A stretch of 11,532 bases of DNA from Methanobacteriota archaeon (GTDB lineage: Archaea; Halobacteriota; Methanosarcinia; Methanosarcinales; Methanosarcinaceae): NCBI GenBank assembly GCA_030837265.1, contig JAUPKV010000315.1, forward strand, positions 1 to 11,532, in the 5' to 3' direction. A program made the position numbers and the translations under genes. A model generated the notes under the pieces. That model made no database searches, was not told the DNA's origin, and worked only from the letters and a program-made list of their open reading frames with translations. This document shows positions 1-6,171 of this stretch, piece by piece (within the stretch, counting starts at the first letter, position 1; the number at the start of each line of letters is the position of its first letter).

Positions 1-264
1 GAACTGAGTGGCGGACAGCTTCAGAGAGTAGCAATAGCAAGAGTTCTTGGTATGAAACCTGAGTTTATAGTTGCGGATGAGCCTACCTCCATGCTCGATC
101 CGCTTGTCCAGGCTCAGATCCTGTGCCTGCTTAAAGAACTGCAAAACAAATTCGGAATAAGTTTTCTGTTGATCTCCCATGATATTCATGTTGTTGAATG
201 GATGAGTGATGAGATCGCCTTTATGGAGAAGGGAAAAATTGTTGACTTAAAGCAGGCACATTAG
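1..264 (+). CDS. ABC transporter ATP-binding subunit, peptide/nickel type (3' part only)
   Basis: This is the C-terminal 87 residues of an ABC ATPase; the 5' part lies outside the window. It would hydrolyse ATP on the cytoplasmic face of the membrane to drive import. Visible motifs, numbered from the first codon here, are the signature LSGGQ (2-6, followed by LQRVAIAR), the Walker B strand FIVADEP with D26 and catalytic E27, the D-loop SMLD (30-33) and the switch histidine H60 in LLISHD. The wording of these motifs is closest to the Dpp/Opp/Nik group. In that group the ATPase usually continues for several tens of residues with an HPYT-containing tail; here it stops soon after the MEKGKIVDL strand, so the tail is missing or was never present. 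The reading frame is open from base 1. The substrate cannot be told from this fragment. It ends 53 bases before the methyltransferase gene and is probably co-transcribed with it. Confidence 0.9.
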   Translation, partial: ELSGGQLQRVAIARVLGMKPEFIVADEPTSMLDPLVQAQILCLLKELQNKFGISFLLISHDIHVVEWMSDEIAFMEKGKIVDLKQAH

Positions 265-306
265 GGCTTTTAGCTTCCCTGAACCTGTCTGAAAAAAGTA
301 TAAAAA

Positions 307-310
307 GGAG
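307..310 (+). promoter_or_regulatory. Shine-Dalgarno site of the methyltransferase gene
   Basis: GGAG lies 7 bases upstream of the ATG at 318, in the context AAGGAGAGATAAC. It supports translation from 318, including the Lys/Asn/Glu-rich N-terminal leader of the protein, rather than from the internal Met28. Confidence 0.7.
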
Positions 311-317
311 AGATAAC

Positions 318-1457
318 ATGGAAAATAAAATTCAAAACAAAATTGAGAATGAAACGGAAAATAAAACACATATTAATAAAGAAATAGCAATTGACCTGAT
401 GCAAAAGCCTGATATCGATTCGGACCGGTTTTTCAAACTTATTGACTCTTCTGTTCAAGGTTCGAGGGAATGCAGGCTGATTTCTTCTGCCTTTGAGCTA
501 GGGGTATTCGAAACTCTTAAAATTCCTTTATCAGCTGGAACTCTGGCTGAAAAACTTGGTTGCGATCCTGTGCTTATGCCTCATTTTTGTGAGGCTCTTT
601 GCACCCTCGGGCTGCTCGACCGGTTTGTGAACGGGTCCGAAGATAGTTTTCTGGACGAAAAAACAAAAAAAGAAAATACCCTGTACATGGTATCAAAGCT
701 CAGTGCTGCTTATCTTCTGGAAAGCTCTCCGTATTCTCAACAGCATTATCTTGCCGAAAAACTCCGAAATGCAGAGCTCTGGGCTCGCCTTACCCAGATA
801 ATGAGAAGGGGGCCGGAGATTTTCGAGAAAGAACCCTTTTTCGGAGAAGTTATTAACTGTATGGCTGAAAACGCACGATGTGGACTACTTCAGGACACCG
901 TTAGAGTTGTTATGGAAAATGTTGATTTGAAGGAAGTCAAAAAGCTGCTTGACCTCGGAGGAGGGCATGGGCTCTATGCTATTGCTTTTGCAAAAATGAA
1001 TGAAAATTTGCAGGCTTCTGTTTTCGATCTGCCTTCTGTCACTGAAAGAACAAAGAATTTTATCAGTAAGTACGGAGCATCAAACGTGGATGTGATTCCC
1101 GGAGACTTCTTTAAAGATGGAATTGGTAGCGGATATGATCTTGTTTTCTCTTCTTTTAATCCGGGAGGAAAAGTACCTTCCCTTCTCCCGAAAATTGCCG
1201 AGGCGTTGAACCCGGGAGGCATTTTCGTAACCAGACAGGTCCTTGATGAAAAAATGGAGTCTAATACCATTCTCAGTCTTGACTGGAACCTCTGGACCTT
1301 TGAAGATGTGAAAAAAGGCGGATCAGGGTACAGATTTGAGAACAGTGTTCCCTTTACCGAATATATAGAGATGCTGAGTGATTACGGGCTTGAAGTGTTC
1401 ACGGCACTTGACATGCAGGACGCATCAAGAATCGTGTTTGCAAGGAAAATGGCTTGA
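318..1457 (+). CDS. SAM-dependent methyltransferase, O-methyltransferase-like with N-terminal dimerisation domain
   Basis: A 379-residue cytosolic class I methyltransferase. Residues about 35-130 resemble the winged-helix dimerisation domain of plant/bacterial small-molecule O-methyltransferases (SRECRLISSAFELGVFETL, then AEKLGCDPVLMPHFCEALCTLGLL). The Rossmann domain follows. SAM-binding motif I is LDLGGGHGLYA (211-221), the acidic end of strand 2 is VFDLP (235-239), a GDFF motif sits at 262-265, and ALNPGGIFV (296-304) is the usual post-motif segment. The acceptor substrate is not evident; the family includes antibiotic, quinone and N/O-methyltransferases. The first 22 residues are almost only N, K, E, I and T and look like a disordered, A+T-rich extension. 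The start at 318 is supported by GGAG 7 bases upstream. It follows an ABC importer ATPase by 53 bases, so a link to the imported compound is possible but unproven. It converges on pelA with a 20-base gap. Confidence 0.85.
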   Translation: MENKIQNKIENETENKTHINKEIAIDLMQKPDIDSDRFFKLIDSSVQGSRECRLISSAFELGVFETLKIPLSAGTLAEKLGCDPVLMPHFCEALCTLGLLDRFVNGSEDSFLDEKTKKENTLYMVSKLSAAYLLESSPYSQQHYLAEKLRNAELWARLTQIMRRGPEIFEKEPFFGEVINCMAENARCGLLQDTVRVVMENVDLKEVKKLLDLGGGHGLYAIAFAKMNENLQASVFDLPSVTERTKNFISKYGASNVDVIPGDFFKDGIGSGYDLVFSSFNPGGKVPSLLPKIAEALNPGGIFVTRQVLDEKMESNTILSLDWNLWTFEDVKKGGSGYRFENSVPFTEYIEMLSDYGLEVFTALDMQDASRIVFARKMA

Positions 1458-1477
1458 TTAGCAATGCCTGGAAAAGC

Positions 1478-2530
1478 TTAACCCCTCACTTTAAAGCGGA
1501 GCAGGGCTGCAATTCCACCCAGTTTGTGAAGCTTTTCTCCCGGCTCAAAGGTTGTACTGAAAACTACAACCTTTCCCTGGGCCTGTTCGACTTCCATGAG
1601 AAGTTTATCAATATCTTCTCCTTTCTCCCGCCCTTCACGAAGGGTTTCGTCCGCAACAAGCAGCGTTTCCACAGCCCCGTAACCAAGAGCATTTTTAACA
1701 TCTGCAAAACCATAGGCTGCTTTGCCATCCATTGAAATTTCCCGGATGAGATCTTCAATCAGAGCCGATTCACGGGCTATCCTGGATTCCTGCATTATCC
1801 GGTCTACTGCTCCCCTGCGCAGCACTTCCTGAAAACCGGACATTCCAATCATTGACGTATCTTCGGTCAGTGCTTTTGAAGCCATTGCAGGTTCCGTTTC
1901 CTGGAAATATTTAAGAAAGTCGTCTTTGGTAAATCCCGGCCCGCAAATGACTATAGAGGCGTCCTCAGGGACTGCATGCTTGAGCTGTTCGACTAGCTCC
2001 CGGAAAAACTCATTCCGCAATCCGGTTTCCCGCTTTCCCGAGGACTGCCGGATATGGGAGTAGATCTCAATTCCGTAGTGGTGCACAAAACCGATATCTG
2101 CATCCCCTTCTTCAACTGCAACCATAACGACTTTCGGACGCTTCGAAGCCTCTTCGGCATCCTGGATCCTCTGGAGCTGGTCATTCTTCCAGTGCTCTTT
2201 TATGATTGAGAGGTTAGTTCCGATTTCAAGATTGAGCGTATGATAGGAACCTGTATCCATTCCGTGTTCAATCATCCCGTGTATTCGCAGCCGGTTTGCG
2301 AACTTGTGGAATTCCATCTCTTCAACCCTGATCCCGAGCCTCACTTTTACTTTCTCAACCTTTTCAGGCCGGATTTTATCATTCGAAGTATCCGCTTTGC
2401 GCTTGGTAAGCGCAAAAACCAGGTCCCCTTTTTCAATAATGTACTTCAAGTGCCAGAGGTCATCGAGGGTTTCGACTGTTACCGAAATTTCCCCTTCTCT
2501 TCCTTTAAGGGAGCGGTTTGTGACTCTCAT
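1478..2530 (-). CDS. pelA: Pelota, mRNA surveillance / ribosome rescue factor
   Basis: A 350-residue protein, full length for archaeal Pelota (aPelota/Dom34). It binds the empty A site of stalled ribosomes with aEF1A and helps ABCE1 split the subunits, starting no-go and non-stop decay. Domain 1 (about 1-130) is the Sm-like RNA-binding part, opening MRVTNRSLKGREGEI and containing LDDLWHLKYIIEKGD. Domain 2 (about 131-260) begins PKVVMVAVEEGDADIGFV. It has no GGQ motif, as expected for Pelota in contrast to release factor aRF1. Domain 3 (about 265-350) has the eL30-like fold, with YGFADVKNALGYGAVETLLVAD and a final GGIAALLRFKV. It starts 6 bases after the rqcH stop codon. The ribosome-binding site GGAGTGA includes that TGA, so translation is probably coupled. 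Identification is by recognised family sequence and is strong. Confidence 0.95.
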   Translation of the reverse strand: MRVTNRSLKGREGEISVTVETLDDLWHLKYIIEKGDLVFALTKRKADTSNDKIRPEKVEKVKVRLGIRVEEMEFHKFANRLRIHGMIEHGMDTGSYHTLNLEIGTNLSIIKEHWKNDQLQRIQDAEEASKRPKVVMVAVEEGDADIGFVHHYGIEIYSHIRQSSGKRETGLRNEFFRELVEQLKHAVPEDASIVICGPGFTKDDFLKYFQETEPAMASKALTEDTSMIGMSGFQEVLRRGAVDRIMQESRIARESALIEDLIREISMDGKAAYGFADVKNALGYGAVETLLVADETLREGREKGEDIDKLLMEVEQAQGKVVVFSTTFEPGEKLHKLGGIAALLRFKVRG

Positions 2531-2536
2531 GCCTTT

Positions 2537-2543
2537 TCACTCC
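2537..2543 (-). promoter_or_regulatory. Shine-Dalgarno site of pelA overlapping the rqcH stop codon
   Basis: On the minus strand the bases read GGAGTGA, with the last three being the TGA stop of rqcH, and the ATG of pelA follows after 6 bases. Ribosomes ending rqcH are therefore placed directly on the pelA start, which points to translational coupling of the two ribosome-rescue genes. Confidence 0.6.
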
Positions 2544-4840
2544 GGAGTTTCGGCACCTTCTTTACTTTTCTCTCCGACTTCTTCTCCGGATCTCTCATCG
2601 GTTTCTGCTCCGGCGATGTCATCAAATTCCCCTTCTATTTCCTCTTCAATGTCCTCAGGTTGATCACGTACTCCGGGAGTTTCGTAATCTCTTCCGGACT
2701 CAGCTCCCTGACCTTTCCTTTCGGGCTTAGAGCTCTTCAAATCGGATTCTCCGGGCGGGACCATCATAGCAACCTGGTCAGGTGATGCGATCTGTTTTAC
2801 GAAACGAGGATCGCCCAGTTCATCCGCATAAATCCTGTAGATCTTTTTTGAAATATCGTTCTGATTGAAAGCGCCGGGAGTCACTTCCAAAATGTAATCC
2901 CCGTGCTTCCGGATAGCAGAAACAGGTCCGCCGATTACTCTTGTCTCGCCTTTGAGTTCAAGCCCGACTGCAACGCCCAGAGGCACATCTCTAAAGTAAT
3001 TACGCTCCCCGCGAATGACAAAAGCTCCTTTTCTCACATACTCACCGGATTCCGGAGTTTTTGTGACCTGCTCAGCTTTGATCCAGTAGCAGTCTCCGCT
3101 GGAATGGCCTGCCTTCCAGAGGCTGGAGTAAGATACTGCAAACTGCGCAGCTTCATTCAGTGTGGATTCCGGAACATCTTCTTTTCCGGCTTTAACGACG
3201 GTTAGTGGAGCGCCTGGAGTCTGGGTATGAAAGACGATATCTCTTTTTTCCATGTATTTTTTGAAAATTTCCTCATTGGTATCGGCATCCCTGCCTCCAA
3301 CAACCAGAAAACCATCTGAGGACACAAACCACCTGAAACGGTCGTACCAGTGCTTTTTCCTGGATGCTTGCAATTTTTTCCCTGCTTTTGCAGCCTTTGA
3401 TGCGGCCTTTTTCTCCATAGCCTTCCTGGTATCCTCAATAGCTTTGAGAGCGCCTTCCCGCTTTTTGGTAAACTTCTTCACCTTATCATAGTAATCCTGA
3501 GCGTTCTGCGGCACTGTCTTCCGTATATCAAGGTTTGCACTCCTGCCTTCAAGATCAACAGTTATAGTTCCGGTTTTCTGGTCAATATTTTTAATCTTTT
3601 GTGCAGCAGGTATTGTCTTCTTTGCCTGTTTCAGGGTGGAGCGGATCTCATCCCAGGAATAACCCTTTGCCCGTGCAGCATTGAGCACGGAAAAAAGCTC
3701 TTCTATAAGCTGATAATTGGCATACACTGTTTCTGCGAGCGTATTATTTTTCTCAATTTCTGTTCGGAACTTTGAAAGGCTTTCTTCCTGCTGGAGAAGC
3801 CTTCTTTCGTAAACGCCAAGGGTCTTCTCCTTCTTCGAAGCTTCCTTTACTTCTGCGACCTGCTCAAGAGCCTTTTTCCCAAAAAACTCATCAAGTGCCG
3901 TATTAAAGGAATCAAAGTTTTCTTTTTCGTATCCGGAATAGAGAATGAGGTCGAAAGGCAGCACATCGAAAGTTTCCATTTTTCCGTTAATTTCCTTTTT
4001 CACGTGCTGAGGTTTAAGTTTAGGGGCTTCGGCTTCAACTCCGGTTGGAGCTTCGGCTTCAACTCCGATTGGAGCTTCGGCTTCAATTCCCGGCCCGATT
4101 TCTATTTTACACTTTCCTGCAGCCTTTGACCTGAAAAGCGGGGAAAAAAGATCATGCATCGCATTGCTTAGCTTGGCGGCATCCTCTTCAGATGCTTCCT
4201 TTGCAAGCTTAGATTTATCGATTCCTGCCCTGGCACAGACCTCTTCTGCCAGAACTCCCCCGAGATTGAACCTTGTAGCAATCGTCCGGACAATATCAGC
4301 CGTAGATTTGGAAAAAGCCTCCGTAAGGTCCGAAGCCTTAGCATCTACCGGGCTCAACTGTGCCTCCGGAAGCTCGTAAATCTCTCCGCTCCTGAGCTTT
4401 CGGTCCTTCATAGTCACAGGATTCATAGGCAGGATAATTTTGTTTTCCGAATCAACGATAAGCACGTTCCCCCGAGCAAACAGCTCAACAATTAAAAAGT
4501 TCCTGACTCCCCCTCTCTCGACCCCGATCTTCACAATCCTGTCAAAGTCGTGCTGCTCTACAGATACGATCCTGCCTCCCAACAGGTACTTTCGAAGCAG
4601 CATTGGGAAAGACTGGGGGAGCTCAGGGCTTGCCCTGAAGTGTTTACTTAAGTGTAATCGCTTCCCTGCCTCAATTACCAGGTTGTCCCTTCCCTGATGA
4701 AAAACGTAAAGGTTGATGCGAATCTCCACAGCTGTGGTCTGGTAGATCTTCCCGATTTTCGCATCCATAATGGACTTCGGCCCTGCTGACAGCTCGGCAA
4801 CAACTGCAGCAACGTCGGCACTCGACATATCCTGTTTCAT
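2537..4840 (-). CDS. rqcH: NFACT-family ribosome quality control protein RqcH (Rqc2/FbpA homologue)
   Basis: A 767-residue protein of the NFACT family, which binds peptidyl-tRNA-obstructed 50S subunits; bacterial RqcH recruits tRNA-Ala and adds C-terminal alanine tails. Numbered from the start at 4840: NFACT-N from residue 1 (MSSADVAAVVAELS at 5-18) with the conserved Asp-Arg pair D100-R101 in HDFDRIVKIG; a helix-hairpin-helix-like segment around 170-225; a charged coiled coil about 320-390; a second basic helix about 455-495; NFACT-R from about 496 (KKHWYDRFRWFVSSDGFLVVGG and DADTNEEIFKKYM). The last 65 residues are a Glu/Asp-rich tail without recognisable domain. A 24-base minisatellite encodes GVEAEAPT-like repeats at about 251-273. 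The frame stays open upstream to an ATG at 4948, but that stretch is the translated dispersed repeat; start 4840 lies about 25 bases after a TATA box and opens the family-conserved sequence. Met5 (4828) is the alternative. Confidence 0.9.
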   Translation of the reverse strand: MKQDMSSADVAAVVAELSAGPKSIMDAKIGKIYQTTAVEIRINLYVFHQGRDNLVIEAGKRLHLSKHFRASPELPQSFPMLLRKYLLGGRIVSVEQHDFDRIVKIGVERGGVRNFLIVELFARGNVLIVDSENKIILPMNPVTMKDRKLRSGEIYELPEAQLSPVDAKASDLTEAFSKSTADIVRTIATRFNLGGVLAEEVCARAGIDKSKLAKEASEEDAAKLSNAMHDLFSPLFRSKAAGKCKIEIGPGIEAEAPIGVEAEAPTGVEAEAPKLKPQHVKKEINGKMETFDVLPFDLILYSGYEKENFDSFNTALDEFFGKKALEQVAEVKEASKKEKTLGVYERRLLQQEESLSKFRTEIEKNNTLAETVYANYQLIEELFSVLNAARAKGYSWDEIRSTLKQAKKTIPAAQKIKNIDQKTGTITVDLEGRSANLDIRKTVPQNAQDYYDKVKKFTKKREGALKAIEDTRKAMEKKAASKAAKAGKKLQASRKKHWYDRFRWFVSSDGFLVVGGRDADTNEEIFKKYMEKRDIVFHTQTPGAPLTVVKAGKEDVPESTLNEAAQFAVSYSSLWKAGHSSGDCYWIKAEQVTKTPESGEYVRKGAFVIRGERNYFRDVPLGVAVGLELKGETRVIGGPVSAIRKHGDYILEVTPGAFNQNDISKKIYRIYADELGDPRFVKQIASPDQVAMMVPPGESDLKSSKPERKGQGAESGRDYETPGVRDQPEDIEEEIEGEFDDIAGAETDERSGEEVGEKSKEGAETPE
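4026..4097 (-). repeat. 24-base in-frame minisatellite inside rqcH, about 3 units
   Basis: Units begin at 4026, 4050 and 4074 on the + strand. The first two differ at one base and the third matches over its first part. On the coding strand each unit adds eight residues of the form GVEAEAPT/I. It lies in a poorly conserved loop of NFACT-N, between a segment ending FRSKAAGKCKIEIGPG and the conserved FDVLPFDLILYSGY, so copy number can vary without breaking the fold. Confidence 0.85.
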
Positions 4841-4865
4841 GAAGTTGATATAATAGAGGCTCTTC

Positions 4866-4877
4866 GTATAAGTATTT
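4866..4877 (-). promoter_or_regulatory. Putative TATA box of the rqcH-pelA operon
   Basis: On the minus strand the bases read AAATACTTATAC, an archaeal TATA-like element ending 25 bases before the ATG at 4840. With the usual 24-28 base spacing from TATA centre to transcription start, the mRNA would begin within a few bases of that ATG. It lies directly next to the end of dispersed repeat copy 1. Confidence 0.45.
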
Positions 4878-4879
4878 GC

Positions 4880-4962
4880 ACCCGAGTTGCGCCACCCGAG
4901 TTTCGCTTCGGGAGCACGAGGTCCTTTTCGGTCGCTGCGCTCCCTCAAGAGGACTTAAAACC
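4880..4962. repeat. Dispersed repeat, copy 1
   Basis: Over 75 bases (4880-4954) this is identical to 5865-5939 except at five positions, with no gap, and a short AAAACC match follows at the far end. It holds an internal inverted repeat CCCGA...TCGGG (4895-4912) and a longer pair GGGAGC (4910-4915) / GCTCCC (4939-4944). On the minus strand one frame translates to RERSDRKGPRAPEAK and adds a false N-terminal extension to rqcH. I recall this peptide as a common annotation artefact in Methanosarcina, which suggests a multi-copy family. Confidence 0.8.
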
Positions 4963-5026
4963 GGTGTAGGCACAAGTCACGATAAAAACGGGGAAACAGT
5001 AATAATTTACTTAACGTGTCTTGTCA

Positions 5027-5043
5027 CGTTTGCGAAGCAAACG
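5027..5043. repeat. Perfect inverted repeat CGTTTGC-GAA-GCAAACG
   Basis: Seven-base arms around a GAA triloop. It would fold as a compact hairpin in RNA of either strand. It lies about 180 bases beyond the vapC stop codon and about 65 bases upstream of repeat copy 1. It may be a terminator-like hairpin or a short dispersed palindrome; there is no clear T-run on either side. Confidence 0.5.
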
Positions 5044-5164
5044 GCTTTTGCATATTCAAAATGAAACTTCGCAATAGGAAAATCAGCCAAAGCAAATACG
5101 AGAATCACAAAAAGCTACAGTTTGATTTTTAGATTTTCATTTCGGGTCCGGAGCCTTTAATCTC

Positions 5165-5216
5165 CTTAGTTCACCACATTGATGTCTACTTGATATTAAT
5201 AAAGCAAAGAACTAAG
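5165..5216 (-). terminator. Inverted repeat just downstream of vapC, possible transcript end
   Basis: CTTAGTTC (5165-5172) and GAACTAAG (5209-5216) are perfect 8-base arms around a 36-base A+T-rich loop. On the minus strand the structure begins 9 bases after the vapC stop codon. The loop is long for an intrinsic terminator and archaea mostly use T-runs, so the assignment is weak. Confidence 0.25.
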
Positions 5217-5225
5217 ATATTGAGG

Positions 5226-5609
5226 TCAATATATCAGAACATCAAATTTTGAGACTTTCCCGATATTGATGAAATCACTATCTCTTGAAATTATCTTTTC
5301 AGCACCGTTTGCAGAGGCAATGCCTGCGATGAGCACATCCATACTATTAACCGGAGTGCCAAGACTCAGCAGCCTGCCCATTATTTCACTTGCTTCTTCC
5401 GCAGCTTTCAGGTCGAAGTCCAATACTTCGATTTCCGAAAAGAACCTTCTGAAGAATTGTTCCTCTTTTCTGGCTTTTCTGTGTTTGACACCTGAGAAGA
5501 TTTCGTAGTAACTGATTATAGTCGTCGTCACATCTTCATCCATGAATCCACGGGTCTTTTCTTCACCCCTGAAAAAGTCGATAAGGGCGCTTGTGTCAAG
5601 TATGATCAT
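5226..5609 (-). CDS. vapC: VapC-type PIN-domain ribonuclease toxin
   Basis: A 127-residue single PIN domain, the usual length for VapC toxins, which are metal-dependent RNases that cut tRNA or rRNA and stop translation until bound by VapB. The acidic metal-site residues are present: D5 in MIILDTSALIDFF, E36 in ISYYEIFSG, D91 in NSMDVLIAGIA, and D110/D112 in IISRDSDF. The start codon overlaps the vapB stop by four bases (ATGA on the minus strand), the typical coupled arrangement. The gene appears intact and the active site complete, so a working toxin is expected. The RNA target cannot be read from the sequence. Confidence 0.93.
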   Translation of the reverse strand: MIILDTSALIDFFRGEEKTRGFMDEDVTTTIISYYEIFSGVKHRKARKEEQFFRRFFSEIEVLDFDLKAAEEASEIMGRLLSLGTPVNSMDVLIAGIASANGAEKIISRDSDFINIGKVSKFDVLIY

Positions 5610-5824
5610 GTCCTGAGCCTCGAAAGTTTGCGTATATTCCTGGAATCTTCTTCTAGACCCTCCAGAAGCTCTTCATCTCTCAGCGCACCAAAATAAACTG
5701 AAAGATTCCCTTTTTTCTTCTTGAGCAGGCGGTCGATAACGTCACTGAAACTCTCCCCTTCCAATTTCGCATCTTTTAGTTGGGCGTATGTCTCGTCCCG
5801 GATTGAGAGTGTTTTTGTACCCAT
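5606..5824 (-). CDS. vapB: VapB-type antitoxin (PF02697-like)
   Basis: A 72-residue antitoxin partner of the downstream VapC. The N-terminal part, MGTKTLSIRDETYAQLK, followed by GESFSDVIDRLLKKKKG (23-39), matches the archaeal VapB family PF02697 as I know it, a short DNA-binding/dimerisation segment. The C-terminal half is acidic then basic (LRDEELLEGLEEDSRNIRKLSRLR) and would wrap around the toxin. The frame is open further upstream to 5902, but that extension translates the palindrome, the promoter and repeat copy 2. The start at 5824 fits the family and lies 22 bases after a TATA box. A perfect palindrome sits just upstream and is a good candidate for the autoregulatory operator. Confidence 0.9.
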   Translation of the reverse strand: MGTKTLSIRDETYAQLKDAKLEGESFSDVIDRLLKKKKGNLSVYFGALRDEELLEGLEEDSRNIRKLSRLRT

Positions 5825-5829
5825 GTATA

Positions 5830-5845
5830 TGTGTATGCATACACA
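5830..5845. promoter_or_regulatory. Perfect 16-base palindrome, candidate VapBC operator
   Basis: TGTGTATGCATACACA is its own reverse complement over all 16 bases. It lies between the vapB TATA box and the vapB ATG, ending 5 bases before the start codon, so a bound dimer would cover the transcription start region and block initiation. VapB-VapC complexes commonly repress their own operon by binding such palindromes; binding here is inferred. Confidence 0.6.
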
Positions 5846-5846
5846 G

Positions 5847-5860
5847 AAATATAGTATTTT
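5847..5860 (-). promoter_or_regulatory. Putative TATA box of vapBC
   Basis: On the minus strand the bases read AAAATACTATATTT, preceded by ATCA as a possible weak BRE. The box ends 22 bases before the vapB ATG, so the transcript should be leaderless or nearly so. It directly follows the end of dispersed repeat copy 2. Confidence 0.5.
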
Positions 5861-5864
5861 TGAT

Positions 5865-5946
5865 ACCCGAGTTTCGCTTCCCGATTTTCGCTTCGGGAGC
5901 ACGGGGTCCTTTTCGGTCGCTGCGCTCCCTCAAGAGGACGAAAACC
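5865..5946. repeat. Dispersed repeat, copy 2
   Basis: Bases 5865-5939 match copy 1 (4880-4954) at 70 of 75 positions without gaps and in the same orientation, followed by GAAAACC compared with TTAAAACC. The internal CCCGA...TCGGG pair is kept (5880-5897). As with copy 1, its low-coordinate end lies within a few bases of a TATA box that drives a minus-strand gene. Confidence 0.8.
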
Positions 5947-6032
5947 ATTGAAGTCATGAATCCTATTAAAAAATAGTTTATGAGCTCAAATAGCGGAGCT
6001 TAGGCTGTAAGATGATCTCCACCGTCAAAAGG

Positions 6033-6048
6033 TAAGTTATTTAACTTA
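6033..6048. repeat. Inverted repeat TAAGTTA-TT-TAACTTA upstream of the pheA promoter
   Basis: Seven-base perfect arms with a two-base centre, ending 45 bases before the TATA box at 6094. It could bind a dimeric regulator upstream of the promoter. It is A+T-rich in an A+T-rich spacer, so chance is not excluded. Confidence 0.35.
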
Positions 6049-6081
6049 AAAAGATTCATGTCTGCGTAAATATTATTTAAA

Positions 6082-6102
6082 CCGAAAAGAAAGTTATATA
6101 TC
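6082..6102 (+). promoter_or_regulatory. Putative BRE/TATA promoter of pheA
   Basis: TTATATATC (6094-6102) is preceded by the purine-rich CCGAAAAGAAAG, a close match to the archaeal BRE-TATA layout and the best promoter in the window. Transcription would start near 6120-6125, giving a leader of roughly 140 bases before the ATG at 6267. Confidence 0.55.
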
Positions 6103-6171
6103 AAAAAAGTTTAAAGTATCTGAAACACGATATTTGAATATTAGCGATAGGGCAATAGGCTCACTAAAAAA

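Larger units (their letters stand above)
4841..5225. other. Gene-free spacer between rqcH and vapC
   Basis: This 385-base stretch holds the rqcH promoter, dispersed repeat copy 1, a perfect 7-base inverted repeat with a GAA loop (5027-5043) and an 8-base inverted repeat just past vapC (5165-5216). I see no coding sequence with family resemblance in it; open frames here are short and run through the repeat. Confidence 0.6.

Noticed and set aside
1454..1735. Open frame on the + strand after the methyltransferase
   Set aside because: It lies almost wholly antisense to pelA and has no family resemblance or ribosome-binding site.
2240..2785. 181-residue open frame on the + strand
   Set aside because: Antisense to the pelA 5' end and rqcH 3' end; Phe/Ser-rich composition typical of the reverse of Glu/Lys-rich coding sequence.
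4841..4948. N-terminal extension of RqcH beginning at the ATG at 4948
   Set aside because: The first part translates dispersed repeat copy 1 and the rest translates the promoter; the family-conserved sequence starts at Met 4840, near-leaderless behind a TATA box.
5825..5902. Longer VapB beginning at 5902
   Set aside because: It would translate repeat copy 2, the TATA box and the palindrome; the antitoxin family sequence begins at 5824.
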